A stretch of 64,000 nt of DNA from Mauremys mutica (taxonomy: Eukaryota; Chordata; Testudines; Geoemydidae): positions 59,291,321 to 59,355,320 of the forward strand of contig NC_059075.1 of assembly GCF_020497125.1 (NCBI RefSeq). Reading direction: 5' to 3'. Position numbers and translations under genes: made by a program. Below, piece after piece: positions 46,085 through 56,820 of this stretch. The notes under the pieces are model-generated. The model was not told the origin of the DNA and made no database searches. It saw only the letters and a list, made by a program, of their open reading frames with translations. Numbering within the stretch: position 1 is the first letter of the stretch; every line of letters begins with the position of its first letter.

Positions 46085-46619
46085 GTGAAGATAGCTCTTA
46101 AAAAGACTGGGATTTTTCAGCTTGGAAGAGAGATGACTGAAGGGGATATGTCTAGAAAATCATGAATGGTGTGGAGAAAGTGAATAAGGACATGTTATTT
46201 ACCCCTTCACATAACCCAAGAACCAGGGGTCACCCAATGAAATCAGTAGGCAGCAGGTTTAAAAGGAACAGAAGGAAGTATTGCTAAACACAACATACTG
46301 TTAACCTGTGTAACTCATTGCCGGGGAATGTTGTGAAGGCCAAACTATAACAAGGTTCAAAAAAGAATTAGATAAGTTCATGGAGGGTAGGTCCATTAAT
46401 AGCTATTAGCCAAGATGGTCAGGGGATGCAATGCCATGCTCAGGGTATCCCTAGGCTCTGACTGCCAGAAGCTGGGAGTGGATAACAGGGGATGGATCAT
46501 TTGATGACTGCCTGTTCTGTTCATTCCCTCTGAAGCACCTGGCATTGGCCACTGTCAGAAGTCAGGATACTCGGCTCGATGGACTATGGTCTGACCCATT
46601 ATGGCTGTTCTTATGTTCT
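46085..46619 (+). mobile_element. CR1 LINE 3' end
   Basis: A plus-strand CR1 with the end of ORF2 and 3' UTR: gggatttttcagcttggaag, aaccaggggtcacccaatga, ggcagcaggtttaaaaggaa, aactcattgccggggaatgt, ttcatggagggtaggtccat and the terminal run gtctgacccattatggctgttcttatgttct. The broken frame corresponds to the C-terminal tail of the RT protein. Heavily 5' truncated. Confidence 0.9.
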
Positions 46620-46785
46620 CCATCTGTGGCAGTGGAAGAAAGAGGGAGACAATCAGAAGGTCCGTGTGGGCAAGGTTTCTGAAGGGGTTAGAACATTTCT
46701 ATGCAGAATGGCTGCTGGGTACCACCCCAGAAGTAGCTGCATACAGCTAGTGAGTAATTATCCTTATATCTTCTTCTTCAGCGCT

Positions 46786-47104
46786 TAGCCAGACAGTCAG
46801 CCGTAGCGATTGTTCGCCATTTGGTCCATTCCTGCACAATCACACAGGCTCGACGGCCTGAGAGTCCAACATCGGAACTGACTTTATGAACCCATGTAAT
46901 AGGGGGTCTGCCTCCGGGCCGCCTCCACCCCTCGGTTGGAGGAATTTTAGCCCGGATGTTACAAGCCACCCAGAGCAGTTTATAAAATGCTTTGGGATCC
47001 TTCTGCATAGGGTGAGCTACAAGGTTCAGTTTATTTGCATTACTAAATGTCTGACCAACATAGGGACTTACATGAGACCCATTTGGCAGAAACTCAGTCC
47101 ACAC
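46786..47104 (-). pseudogene. Non-LTR LINE ORF2 C-terminus (possible)
   Basis: The minus-strand frame ends GWRRPGGRPPITWVHKV...GRRACVIVQEWTKWRTIAT followed by a stop at 46786-46788. The GRPP-x-x-W ... A-x-x-x-x-Q-(D/E)-x-x-x-W-R pattern is typical of the extreme C-terminus of LINE reverse-transcriptase proteins (for example GRPR-x-x-W ... A-x-D-R-x-x-W-R). The 3' tail, on minus, continues into a gaagaagaagatataagg repeat end. The upstream minus-strand frame 47548-47108 may be more of the same element or unrelated; no catalytic RT motif was seen. The clade is not assigned. Confidence 0.5.
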
Positions 47105-49798
47105 AAGTTAGAGGATGCTGGTGGGTTGAAGCAAACACCTAGTGGGCTTGCACAGATGATGTATGTCCTGGTTGAGAAGGATCCCAAAATGTTTTACAAG
47201 CTGCATATAGGGGACATCGTTGTACATGTCATATTCAACAATTGCTTCTCTCATTAATGTTACAAAATTGTGGCCACTTATTGCATCCTGATTGTCACAT
47301 GCATGGCATCCTGAAACTTTGCACAATAGTAGGGCAAGAAGTCTGGACCAAAAGCACAGGCATCTACCATTTGGACCAAAGGAAATTCTCTTTTGTTTGC
47401 ATGGCGTCTGTGACAGGCAGCTGAACAGGTCTGATTCTATACCATGGAGCTCAAGTGTACAATACATTTTTAGCCAGTGCATTACAATAAGTTCACTAGC
47501 AAACCCAAAGAGCTTCATCGTCTGGGACTGGAATATAGAATCTTTCATTTTAGATTGCTAGTTCAAATCTGGCCTAGACTGCTATACCCTCTGAAGGCTG
47601 TTTAGTATCTGCTGTGGAAAAAAATGGTGGTTGCAGTCCATTTCCTAGTGAACAACTGTTCCCATGTTACAACCACCACCACAACTGACTAACTGGCACT
47701 CTTGTTAGTAATCTCAGAAAATAAGACAACTGAATAGACATGGAGACTAAATTTCACCCTCTTCACTAGAGGTGATCCCTCCAATGCAGGGTTGAGGCAT
47801 ATTGGCAGAGCACTGTGGAGAAGCTTGCCTTTGTCAGTCCTGTTCTGTGGGGAGGACTCGGCTTACAGAGATGTGAAAGGTGCCAGACTGACAAGCACAG
47901 CATTAATGTAAAATCTGTTCTTTAAAAGGTGTCCTATGCTGTAGTAGGTTGTATACCATCTGGTTGAACTATTTGCTGAAGTGGGAGTTCTTATAATTGG
48001 CTGGACTCAGACAAGAGACTCACAAGTTTTCATAAGTGTGATTTAGCATAGGTGTGAAATGTCCTCTTCTTCTTTGTCTGGTTTGTCAGCCAGGAGATGT
48101 CTGTTCCAGAAGCAAAGGTCAAAAACAGTAGTTAGTGTGCGCAATGTTTGTTTTGTATAAGACCAAAGACAGGGGCTGCACTTACAACCCATTAGGAGAG
48201 AATACATTGTGGGTGCAGTGTTGGGGAGTGCAGAGAGAGCAGCTTTGGAAGTGGACAGCTGGTAAATGATGGGCTGATGCTTGGGTGGTTAAAGACTAAA
48301 CCAGAATAAATAAATAAATGTTATAAAGAACTGAGCAGGGGACTCCAAGTATTTCTGAACCATGTAGCGGCAAAGAAATGGGTGCCTCAGGGGAGTACTG
48401 AGTGCACAGCTCAGCAATTCATTAACTACAGAGACTGGAATGATTAAAGATTTCATATTAAAGACTGAAGAGTGGCCTCATGTAAGGCCAGATACCTACC
48501 ACTCTCCCTTCCATGCCCACAAGGGTGAACATCCTACTAGTACCTAAACAAGGGCCAACCCACCTTTCCTGGAAGTCAATGGGAGTTGTATTCTGCTAAG
48601 ATTCTTACACTGTGCCTATCACAGTAGCATATGAGCACCTACTGTTTTGCTGCTAGCATCTACAATAGCAGGATCAGACCCTAAATGTATGTTTCATTGG
48701 CGCTACCTTTGATAAAGGTAGGCTCCATGTCAGCTTTCTTGCACAGGGAGTGAGTGGCAGCCTGCTAGGTCAGCTCTAGATCCCTGGCTTCCCTGTGACT
48801 CTCTCATTCTACTACTTCTATTTTTGAAGATCCTTCTGAATAACATATACAGTTTCAGACCATGGGGAGTTATGCTATCCAGGCAGCTGTAGTTTATTTG
48901 TGTCAAGGTAGGGGCACTAATGTGTATTTGGCCATTCAGAATCACAATTCTTTCAACATCTTCTAAATCTCAACTTCATCATTTCTACAGAAATGGTGTC
49001 TGGTAACTATTTCAACAGCTTAACCCTTAAATCACTGGATTCCCCCAGCCTTTACCACTCCCCCAAATGCTTCTCTTTATGTGCATGTGTGTTTGTATGA
49101 TACACAAGGGCTTAGTCTTCAACTGGTTTAAAAAAAAAAGTTTTGCACTTAAATTTTCCTCCCACAATCAGCTGTGACAGGGTTGCCTACTTTCATGCAG
49201 TATGTGCCTTTGATTGTAAAGCATTGGGTACAGGCTTATTTCTTTCACCAAAGCTTTATGCTTCTACAATTCTATCTTTTCTCCAACTAACATTTCCTTC
49301 AGTTCTTTGTTTTCTTCCCTTAAAGCCTTCAATTTTGCAGCCCTGCCAAAATGTCTGCATTTTCTTAAATTCTCATTTCCTCTGGCACTCACTTCATGCT
49401 TATAGTTACAGTAACTTAAAAAAAGAGATTTTACATTGAGCCCAATTTCCAGTCTGTATCTTCAGTTTTAATATTGCTTCACTGCTGACTTTATTCTCAT
49501 GTTTCTGCTTGATGCAAATGTACCTGCTTCAGTTTGGAAACATTAATTCACTTCAAAGTCAGACCTGTTTAAAACAAACAAACAAACAAAAAAAACCAAG
49601 GAGGGGATGGGGCTTGATGTGTTCTGGTTCCTTTTATTAACTTAGTTTTTATTTGCTGTGCAAAGGCCTAATTTGTGTTTAGTTTTATATCAGATGTTGC
49701 TGGTTACCCATATCTCTTCTGCCTTGGGCCTCATTGTGCTGTTCACAAAATTAGCATTTTGTGTGTGATTTGTTTTCTTCTGCAGGTACACAAATATG

Positions 49799-49800
<2 letters not shown>
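47105..49800. other. Stretch without recognisable genes
   Basis: No supported gene. The 47108-47548 minus frame (146 codons) is protein-like in places but unrecognised. An inverted pair (gatcccaaa...attttata) links 46985-47012 and 47180-47205. Confidence 0.4.

Positions 49801-49879
<79 letters not shown>
49801..49879. repeat. (CA)n microsatellite, about 39 units
   Basis: 79 uninterrupted bases of CA repeat, followed by a ccctccccc and caacaacaaca tract. Likely highly polymorphic. Confidence 0.98.
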
Positions 49880-49881
<2 letters not shown>

Positions 49882-50149
49882 CTCCCCCAACAACAACACA
49901 CACCCACAACTCCAAAAACATGCCAGGCTAATTCCTGCAATGGGCTGATGCTTCTTGAGAGGTGCAGATTAAAGATGCTGAATAGCTCTCATGAGTCATT
50001 AAGCATCATGTTGAATCTGAACCTCCGTGCACCAAGAATAGATTAAGATATTTGCTAAACAAGATGGTAAACAGAAGTAAAAATAATGATTTTCCTTTAA
50101 GCCTAGACTTGCAAGGCATTTTAAAATAATGAAACTTCACAATTCCATT

Positions 50150-50311
50150 ATTAAATGTTTTCACAGCCATTTTTCACATGCGTAAACTGAGACAAAGAGG
50201 TTGAGGCCTAGATTTTCAAGATCATTTGTATACCTGCATGCCTCAGTTCTACATGCACTTACCCCAATTGCACATATAATCATAGCAAGTATGCATGTGA
50301 ATTAGAGGTAG

Positions 50312-50345
<34 letters not shown>

Positions 50346-50460
50346 TTCTGAAACATCTGAGCCTAAGTGACTTTCCTAACCACAAAGTGAATCAGGGCTA
50401 GAGCTGTTGATAGAATCCAGGAGTTCTGACACCCAGTTCTCTTGCAGTTTCTTCTACTTT
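50150..50460 (-). mobile_element. MIR-type SINE split by (CA)n
   Basis: Reverse-complement MIR words ttttcacatgcgtaaactgagacaaagagg and, beyond a (CA)15 tract at 50313-50343, ctaagtgactttcctaacca and ccaggagttctgacacccag. Strongly diverged. Confidence 0.5.
50313..50343. repeat. (CA)n microsatellite
   Basis: Thirty-one bases of uninterrupted CA. Confidence 0.95.
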
Positions 50461-50839
50461 TCTTTAGAAAGTAGGGCTTGCCTTATATAGGACATTGGCC
50501 TTTGTATTGTCTTGATCAGTGAACACAGTGGTTTTAGAAAGTCTCTTTCTTGTATGAATATCTTCTAGGAGACTGTATGAAGTACAGAAGGGGCAGTGGG
50601 AGCAGAAACTTATTTTGTGAAATGTAATAAGAGCATAACTAAGTTTGCTCTAGACAAAGATTCTCTGACTATCTGGGGAACATAGCGAGAGACCCCTAAG
50701 GGGAAGTTGAGACACACCAGTAGTTGGGGAAATGAAAGACCATCATTTTTGAAAACTGTCATCAGAAGTTGCAAATCTCTTGCTGCTTAGTGAGAAAAAC
50801 CCCCTTCCATGATTTGCTATGCACTTAATCAGACATATG

Positions 50840-52263
50840 TCAACTTCCTCAATCTGATACTTTAAAGAAGTTATCAGCACTAAGGGTCACATTATTACTA
50901 AAGTAAATCCAGGAATTAGTAGCAAATCTGAAGGTGGAAGACAATATGGGTGAAAGGAATCATGAAGTTACAGATTTCATGATTCTAAGGGTATGGCTAC
51001 ACTGGCAAGTTGCAGCACTGGAAAGCCTCCACCAGCGCTGCAATTAGTAAGTGGCCACACCTGCAGGGCACTTCCAGCGCTGCAACTCCCTGGCTGCAGC
51101 GCTGGCCGTACACCTCACTCAGCATGGGGAATAAGGATTCCAGCGCTGGTGCTGCAGCGCTGGTCATCAAGTGTGGCCACACACCAGCGCTGTGATTGGC
51201 CTCCAGGGTATAAGGATGTATCCCAGAATGCTTTTATAAATTACTCCCTTTGTTTTGTTATGCAGCCTCTCTTTGTTTTGTTGTGAACTCCGAGCTCCGT
51301 AGCTCCGTTGATCCCGGAGCTGTTTATCTACAAACACAGCTCCTGTTTGCTGTGATCAATCTGTGAACAATCAAATGAGATAATGAGGCAGGCAGGGAGT
51401 GAGTGTTTGCTTGGCAGAAACAGCGGGGGCAGAGGGAAGAAAGGGAGTCGTGTTGGCTGCAGGCTGTTTGCAGTTAAGAGTTAAGGGTAAGGGATCGGGA
51501 ACATGTTCTGATTTTTCAAGTCAGGAAGCTAACACACAGTGTTGGCTTCAAAAATCCACTCTCTCTCTCTCCCCCCGCTCCCTGTCACACTACGCCCCAC
51601 CCCACCCCCCTCTTTTGAAAAGCACCGTTGCTGCCACTTGAATGCTGGGATAGTTGCCCATAATGCATCACTCCCAACAGCGCTGCAAATACTGCAAATG
51701 TGGCCACACACCAGCGCTGGTAGCTGTGAGTGTGGCCACACACCAGCGCTGGCCCTGCACAGCTGGACGACCAGCGCTGCAACTACCAGCGCTGCAGATT
51801 TGTAAGTGTAGCCATACCCTAAGTAAAGGAAGGAGTGAAAGCAGCAGCAGGAGGACAATGGATTTTTTAAAAAAGCAGATTTCAAACTCGGAGCTGACAG
51901 ATAAGCTCCTATGTGAATAATATCAAAGGGAAAAAGGAGTTCTGGACAGCTGGCAGTTTCTCAAGAAGACAATATTAAACACACAACTACAGATTAACCT
52001 GATGCAAAAGATAGGAAGAATAGTACGAAACCAATATCGCTCCACCAGGAGCTTCTTTAGTTACCTGAAAATCAAAAAGGAATCCTACAAAAATTGGAAA
52101 CATGAACAAATTGCTTAAAAGGACTACAAAGAATAGCACAAGTATGTAGGAACAAAATCAGAAAGTCTAAGGCACAAAATGAATTACACCTAGCAAGGGA
52201 CATAAAAAAACCAATAAGACAATGTTTGTTAAATACATTAGGAGCAAGAGGATGACAAAGGCA
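50840..52263 (+). mobile_element. CR1 ORF2 remnant, interrupted by Harbinger MITE
   Basis: Left of the MITE: gggtgaaaggaatcatgaag, tacagatttcatgattctaa. Right of it: ggacaatggattttttaaaa, gtctggacagctggc-like words, caagggacataaaaaa. Together these match the CR1 region between the endonuclease and RT domains. The sequence joins smoothly if 50989-51819 and one TAA are removed, so the MITE landed in an existing CR1. Many stops; dead. Left limit approximate. Confidence 0.7.
50989..51819. mobile_element. Harbinger MITE (AGCGCT family) in CR1
   Basis: 831 bp, ends gggtatggctacact and (inverted) gggtatggctacacttac, with target duplication taa at 50986-50988 and 51820-51822. Subterminal regions at both ends carry many ccagcgctg words. 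The interior matches the 61362-62127 MITE (cccagaatgctttta, gttatgcagcctctctttgt, ccacttgaatgctgggatag). Noncoding; presumably moved in trans by a transposase like that at 52911-54119. Confidence 0.9.
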
Positions 52264-52536
52264 AGTATAGGTCTCTGTGACAGGGCAACACTTTCCCAGT
52301 TTTCTGATGCCCCAGAACCTGCTCAGACCCACTTTTGTCTTATGCGTTGGCTGTATTTTATTCTAAACCTGTTCACAAACAAACACCAGTAGGGTACAAT
52401 ATCACAATTTTAACTTCCAGAGCCCTACCAAGGACTGAAAGAAGTAGGAGGAAAAGTGGTCTCCCCTCTTCTCTCTAGGGGGCTCCTTCATTCAAGGCTC
52501 AGCTAGTCCTGTTCTCCCTCCTGTAAGACTGCCTTA
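52264..52536. other. Host sequence left of the Harbinger nest
   Basis: Starts ctctgtgacagggcaacact and has a cttatgcgttggctgtatttta region. It resembles part of an LTR-type repeat that resumes at 62145, but this is not proven. Confidence 0.35.
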
Positions 52537-52910
52537 GGGCTTGGCTACACTTGCAAGTTGCAGCGCTGGGAGTTACAGCGCTGGTCATGCAGCTGTGTAG
52601 GGACAGCGCTGGTGTGTGGCCACACTGACAGCTACCAGTGTTGCAGTGTGGCCACACTTGCAGCATTTGCAGCACTGTATTGAGAGGTGCATTGTGGGCA
52701 GCTATCCCACAGAGCACCTCGTCCCATTTTGGTGCTGTGGGTTGTGGGAAGGGGACGGAAGGGTGCGGGTCATTCCGCTTCCTGTCCCAACGCCCCGTGG
52801 TGCATCGCTTCGCATCCCAGCATTCACAGTTTTTCCGGCCACGTTTGGCGCCATTGTGAGTCTCTTTCTGTTTTTTACTCTCTGTCTGTGAATCGCAATT
52901 TCTGTGGGAA

Positions 52911-54119
52911 ATGGAGCCCGAGCTGCTGAGGACTGTGCTGATGAGTGTCGTCAGCACAACACGTTTGGCAGTTGAGCTCTTCCTTCAGCTCCAAAGTGAC
53001 AGTGAGGAGTCCGACGATGATATCGAGTCGCCTGCCGCGTGTGACACTACAGTGCTTGTCGCATTCACAGAAATGCTCAGCACCATTGAACGCCGCTTTT
53101 GGGCTCGGGAAACAAGCACTGAGTGGTGGGATCACATCGTCATGGAAGTCTGGGATGACGAGCAGTGGCTGCAGAACTTTCGTATGAGAAAAGCCACTTT
53201 CATGGGACTGTGTGCTGAGCTCGCCCCCACCCTGCGGCGCAAGGACACAAGATTGAGAGCTGCCCTGACGGTGGAAAAGCGGGTGGCTATTGCAATCTGG
53301 AAGCTGGCAATTCCAGACAGCTACCAGTCGGTCGGGAACCAGTTTGGAGTGGGAAAGTCGACCGTTGGAATCGTGTTGATGCAAGTTTGCAGGGCAATTA
53401 ATCGCATCCTGCTAAGAAGGACCGTGACTCTGGGGAACATGCAGGACATTGTGGATGGCTTTGCACAAATGGGTTTCCCTAACTGTGGAGAGGCGATAGA
53501 TGGGATGCATATTCCTATTCTGGCACCCCCCCACCTAGCATCCGAGTACGTTAATCGGAAGGGATATTTCTCTATGGTTTTCCAGGCGCTTGTGGATCAC
53601 CGTGGGCGTTTCATTGACATTTACACAGGCTGGCCTGGAAAGGTGCATGATGCACGCATCTTTCGGAACAGTGGCCTGTTCAGGAAGATGCAGGCAGGGA
53701 CTTATTTCCCAGACAGGAAGATCACAGTAGGGGATGTCGAAATGCCCATTGTGATCCTTGGAGACCTCGCTTACCCGTTACTGCCTTGGCTCATGAAACC
53801 CTACACAGGGAAGCTTGACAGGAGCAAGGACCGGTTCAACTACAGGCTGAGCCGGTGCCGAATGACTGTGGAGTGTGCTTTTGGGCGTTTAAAAGCCCAC
53901 TGGAGGTCCCTGTATGAGAAGCTAGACTTGGGGGAAAGCAGCATCCCTGCGGTTATATCCGCATGCTGTACCCTCCATAATATTTATGAAGGGAAGGGTG
54001 AAACATTCAGTCAGGCAAGGACCACCGAGGTTCAAGTCCTGGAGGCTGAATTTGCACAGCCAGAGAGCAGGGCTACTAGAGAGGCCAGCACAGGGCTACA
54101 AGGATTAGGGATGCCTTGA
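52911..54119 (+). CDS. PIF/Harbinger DDE transposase (HARBI1-like)
   Basis: An uninterrupted 402-residue protein that would cut the element's TIRs and join them to TWA targets in the nucleus. An acidic N-terminal segment (QSDSEESDDDIE, 28-39) precedes a conserved WARETSTEWWDHIV block (64-77). A helix-turn-helix-like stretch (about 136-163, DSYQSVGNQFGVGKST) is followed by the DDE_4 nuclease: first Asp in AIDGMHIP (D197), second Asp in GWPGKVHDAR (D247), and Glu in VECAFGRLK (E321), with GDLAYPLLPWLMKPY at 284-298. The length fits the family (350-450). The start MEPELL is the first ATG, shortly after a promoter-like GC-rich leader. GDLAYP instead of the usual GDPAYP is the only odd core residue I noticed. 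A polyadenylation signal lies at 54273-54278. It could be a single active copy or simply a young one. Confidence 0.93.
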   Translation: MEPELLRTVLMSVVSTTRLAVELFLQLQSDSEESDDDIESPAACDTTVLVAFTEMLSTIERRFWARETSTEWWDHIVMEVWDDEQWLQNFRMRKATFMGLCAELAPTLRRKDTRLRAALTVEKRVAIAIWKLAIPDSYQSVGNQFGVGKSTVGIVLMQVCRAINRILLRRTVTLGNMQDIVDGFAQMGFPNCGEAIDGMHIPILAPPHLASEYVNRKGYFSMVFQALVDHRGRFIDIYTGWPGKVHDARIFRNSGLFRKMQAGTYFPDRKITVGDVEMPIVILGDLAYPLLPWLMKPYTGKLDRSKDRFNYRLSRCRMTVECAFGRLKAHWRSLYEKLDLGESSIPAVISACCTLHNIYEGKGETFSQARTTEVQVLEAEFAQPESRATREASTGLQGLGMP

Positions 54120-54272
54120 GGGAAGAATTTGAGGCTGAAAGCCAACAGTAATGTTTGCTACCTTGCATGGGAGTGAAGTGCAGTGGTTACACTGTTAGGA
54201 TTCTATTATCCCTAACATGATTTGCAGTGACTGTTTCTTTACTGGGATAAGGTATCTTTCACTATCTGCAAT

Positions 54273-54309
54273 AATAAAGACTGTTTTCAAAGCCAAGATT
54301 TATTTTATT
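54273..54309. terminator. Convergent polyadenylation signals
   Basis: AATAAA on the plus strand (54273-54278) serves the transposase. Two AATAAA signals on the minus strand (complement at 54299-54304 and 54304-54309) serve the SANT gene. The two transcripts would overlap by a few tens of bases. The same arrangement recurs in the nested element at about 60290-60340. Confidence 0.7.
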
Positions 54310-54388
54310 GAAAAGAAAAAAACTTCATTGACAGACACACAACATTTCAGGAACCTAGGGCAGGGGGGTGGGTTGGTGAACTGTACAG

Positions 54389-54927
54389 TCACAAGTTTGC
54401 ATATGTCCTGTCTGCAGTGCTGTGCAATGGCTGCTGCACTTCAGGGTGCCTATACTGCATGGTGATGGGGGTTGCGTGCAGAGGGTAAGGGTCGTAGTTC
54501 TCAGGGCTGGTTGGTGAACGTACAGGTGTTGGAGGCAGCTGGTGGTGGTAAGAACCTGGATGCTGGGGAAGGGGGTTTGGAGCTGACATTGGGGCAGAAG
54601 AGAATAAAATTTGGGACGGGGGGGCTGTGGGGCAGCACGGGACTGCTCTGCCTGCATGGCTATGAGTGCATGGAGAGAGTCGGCTTGGCGCACCAGGATG
54701 CCTAGCAGCTGGTTTGTGCTTTTCCTCTTTGCCACAGCGTTTCTCCGCCAATGTCTCTGGCGGATCCTGCTTTCCCTTTCTCTCCACTCCTGCAGGTGTT
54801 TACTCTCTCTAGCAGAGTGATCAATAACTGTTTTCAGCATGTCTTCCTTGGTTTTTCGCAGCTTTTTCCTCAGATTCTGTAGCCTCTGTGCTGTGGTGGA
54901 GCTTGGCAGTCCAGCAGTCAAGGTCAC
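54389..54927 (-). pseudogene. Myb/SANT gene exon 2, frameshifted
   Basis: The exon continues the SANT gene at 55581-56129. The readable part has a basic coiled-coil-like block (RLQNLRKKLRKTKEDMLKT, then WRERESRIRQRHWRRNA and ILVRQADSLHALIAMQAEQS), the usual C-terminal oligomerisation-type segment of Harbinger Myb-like proteins. At a run of seven C (forward G7, about 54618-54624) the reading frame changes. The Pro/Tyr-rich tail (HPGSYHHQLPPTPVRSPT) is open in a different phase and stops at 54389, whereas the original phase continues to 54355 with less protein-like text. I infer a one-base indel in the homopolymer. The acceptor is not fixed: AG candidates lie at 54927/54928 and about 30 bases further in. 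Confidence 0.7.
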
Positions 54928-55200
54928 TTTTGGAAGGCAAAAATGGCAACAGTTAACAGGGTAGCATTGTTCATTATCTCATCCAAACAGTAATTCCCAC
55001 ACACTGAAGGAGTTTACAGTCTCCACTTTAGCATACTTTTCCCACACCAAATAAGAGCACACATAACACAACAGGAGCCACGAAATGGTGAGTAAGGGGT
55101 ACTGGGTGCTTCAGGGCTGTGCAGGGGTTTCTGTGCGTTGGGGACAGCAAACAGCTGCAGGGGGGATCTGCACTAAACAGTCTCCCAACATTTTCCACAG

Positions 55201-55507
55201 GAGTTACTCCTGGAAGATATCTCGCTGCTGCGGGTCACCAGGGAAGAGCGGGAAGGTCTTCTACAGCAATGCGGATTCCGCCCTGGCCCCTATGCAGCTT
55301 GCCTGTGTGCAGCAATGGTCCCCCCACCCCTCGCGGTCCCCCCACCCCTCAGGACGCGTTAGCCTGACTGGGACAAGGACCACAGTGGCTCTCCCTATAA
55401 ACCTGCGCAGGCACATTGCCCACGCTCTGGCTGAAACTTTTGAGGAGATTACTGCAGCCGATAACCGCGACGTGATAGACCACATCAATGGGCTATTCCA
55501 CATCTAG
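55201..55507 (+). CDS. Third Harbinger frame (ORF3-like exon), intronic to SANT gene
   Basis: On the transposase strand, inside the SANT intron. It starts after a good acceptor (ccaacattttccacag, ending 55200). The first frame reads LLRVTREEREGLLQQCGF...PGPYAACLCAAM and is homologous to LRTVTEGDRERMLRES...PGAYAAVLREAM in the nested element (57361-57648). After a C-rich 18-bp tandem duplication at 55319-55360 the phase shifts, and the second part (TVALPINLRRHIAHALAET, FEEITAADNRDVIDH) aligns with AALPRNLLRRLFDYLQES, FVEISQEDFCSIP. The intervening text is not conserved. The stop is at 55505-55507. No upstream exon was identified. Function unknown; broken here by a net one-base shift. Confidence 0.5.
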
Positions 55508-55580
55508 GCATGCATGCATGCAGCCCTAACCCCCCCTCCTCTCCCGAAACATTTCCACCCTGAAAATAAAAGCCGCTTAC

Positions 55581-56129
55581 CGGTAACCCGCTCCTCTGCT
55601 TGTCCTTCAGCAACTGCTGGCTGCTGCGATTGGCTACCTTCCTCCTGGCTTGAGAAGAGCTCCTGGCTGCATGCCTCCTGGGACTCTGGGGTGTCTTCCC
55701 CCATCCCAGTAGCTTCACTCGTGGTTTCCTCCCCCCCCCCGCCGCCTCCTCCTCCTCCTCCTCCTGTCCCCCACCCTGCTCAGAAGTGTCCATCGTGGTC
55801 CTCGGATTGGCAGTGGGGTCACCCCCAAGTATCGCGTCCATCTCCCTGTAAAAACGGCAGGTCGTGGGGGCAGCGCCGGAGCGGTGGTTTCCCTCGCGGG
55901 CTTTGTAATAGGCACTCCGCAGCTCCTTTACTTTAACCCTGCATTGCAGCGCGTCCCGATCATGGCCCCTATCCAGCATGGACCTTGATACCTGCTCAAA
56001 GATATCATAATTCCTACGGCTGGAGCGCAGCTGGGACTGCACAGCTTCCTCCCCACAAACACTAATGAGGTCCATCAACTCGCCATTGCTCCATGCTGGG
56101 GCTCGTTTGCCGCATGGAGGCATGGTCAC
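55581..56129 (-). CDS. Harbinger Myb/SANT-like DNA-binding gene, exon 1
   Basis: Starts MTMPPCGKRAPAWSNGEL (ATG at 56129 or, two codons later, 56123). A Myb/SANT-like domain occupies about residues 9-100: WSNGELMDLI, the EEAVQSQLRSSRRNYDIFEQ helix, DALQCRVKVKELRSAY, and a terminal TCRFYREMDAILGG motif typical of MSANTD/ZSCAN29-like Myb domains. An acidic run (QEEEEEEA) and a basic segment follow. The exon ends at ccg/gtaagc (donor at 55580). Such proteins accompany Harbinger transposase and help its nuclear import and end binding (established for Harbinger3 of zebrafish). This exon is intact; the gene is damaged only in exon 2. Confidence 0.85.
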
Positions 56130-56820
56130 CTGTAAAGATTAACTGATTGCACTCCACACCTGGCTGCAGCAAACAGGAAGGGGATTTTTAAAATTCCCGG
56201 GGCATTTATAGGGCGGGTCACCTGAGGCCAGAGCAGTAGAGTGCAAACTGATGAGCAGAGTGGCTGAACAGGAATTCTGGGATATCTCCTTATTCCCTGG
56301 AGGCCAGTTAAAGCGCTGGTGTGTGTCCACACCTGATGAGCAGCGCTGGATCACCAGCGCTGCATTCCTTAGGCCTGGTCTACACTAGGACTTTAATTCG
56401 AATTTAGCAGCGTTAATTCGAATTAACCGCGCACCCGTCCACACCAGGAAGCCATTTAATTCGACATAGAGGGCTCTTTAGTTCGAATTCTGTACTCCTC
56501 CCCGACGAGGGGAGTAGCGCTAAATTCGACATGGCTATGTCGAATTAGGCTAGGTGTGGATGCAAATCGAACTTAGTAGCTCCAGGAGCTATCCCACACT
56601 GCACCACTCTGTTGACGCAATGGACAGCAGTCCGAGCTTCGATGTTCTGACCAGCCACACAGGAAAAGGCCCGGGAAAATTTGAATTCCTTGTCCTGTCT
56701 GGACAGTTTGAATCTCATTTCGTGGTTGGACATCGGGGCGAGCTCAGCAGCACCGGCAGCAATGCAGAGCTCTCCAGCAGAGGAGTTCATGTAATCTCTG
56801 AATAGAAAGAGGGACCCAGC

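Noticed and set aside
49675..50046. 123-codon frame with a long His-Thr run
   Set aside because: It is the translation of the (CA)n microsatellite.
49801..50343. CRISPR-like array
   Set aside because: Simple dinucleotide repeats in eukaryotic-type DNA; there are no spacer-repeat units.
55085..55200. Upstream part of the 140-codon plus frame at 55085-55507
   Set aside because: The homology to the nested element starts only after the acceptor at 55200 and is in another phase; the upstream text looks intronic.
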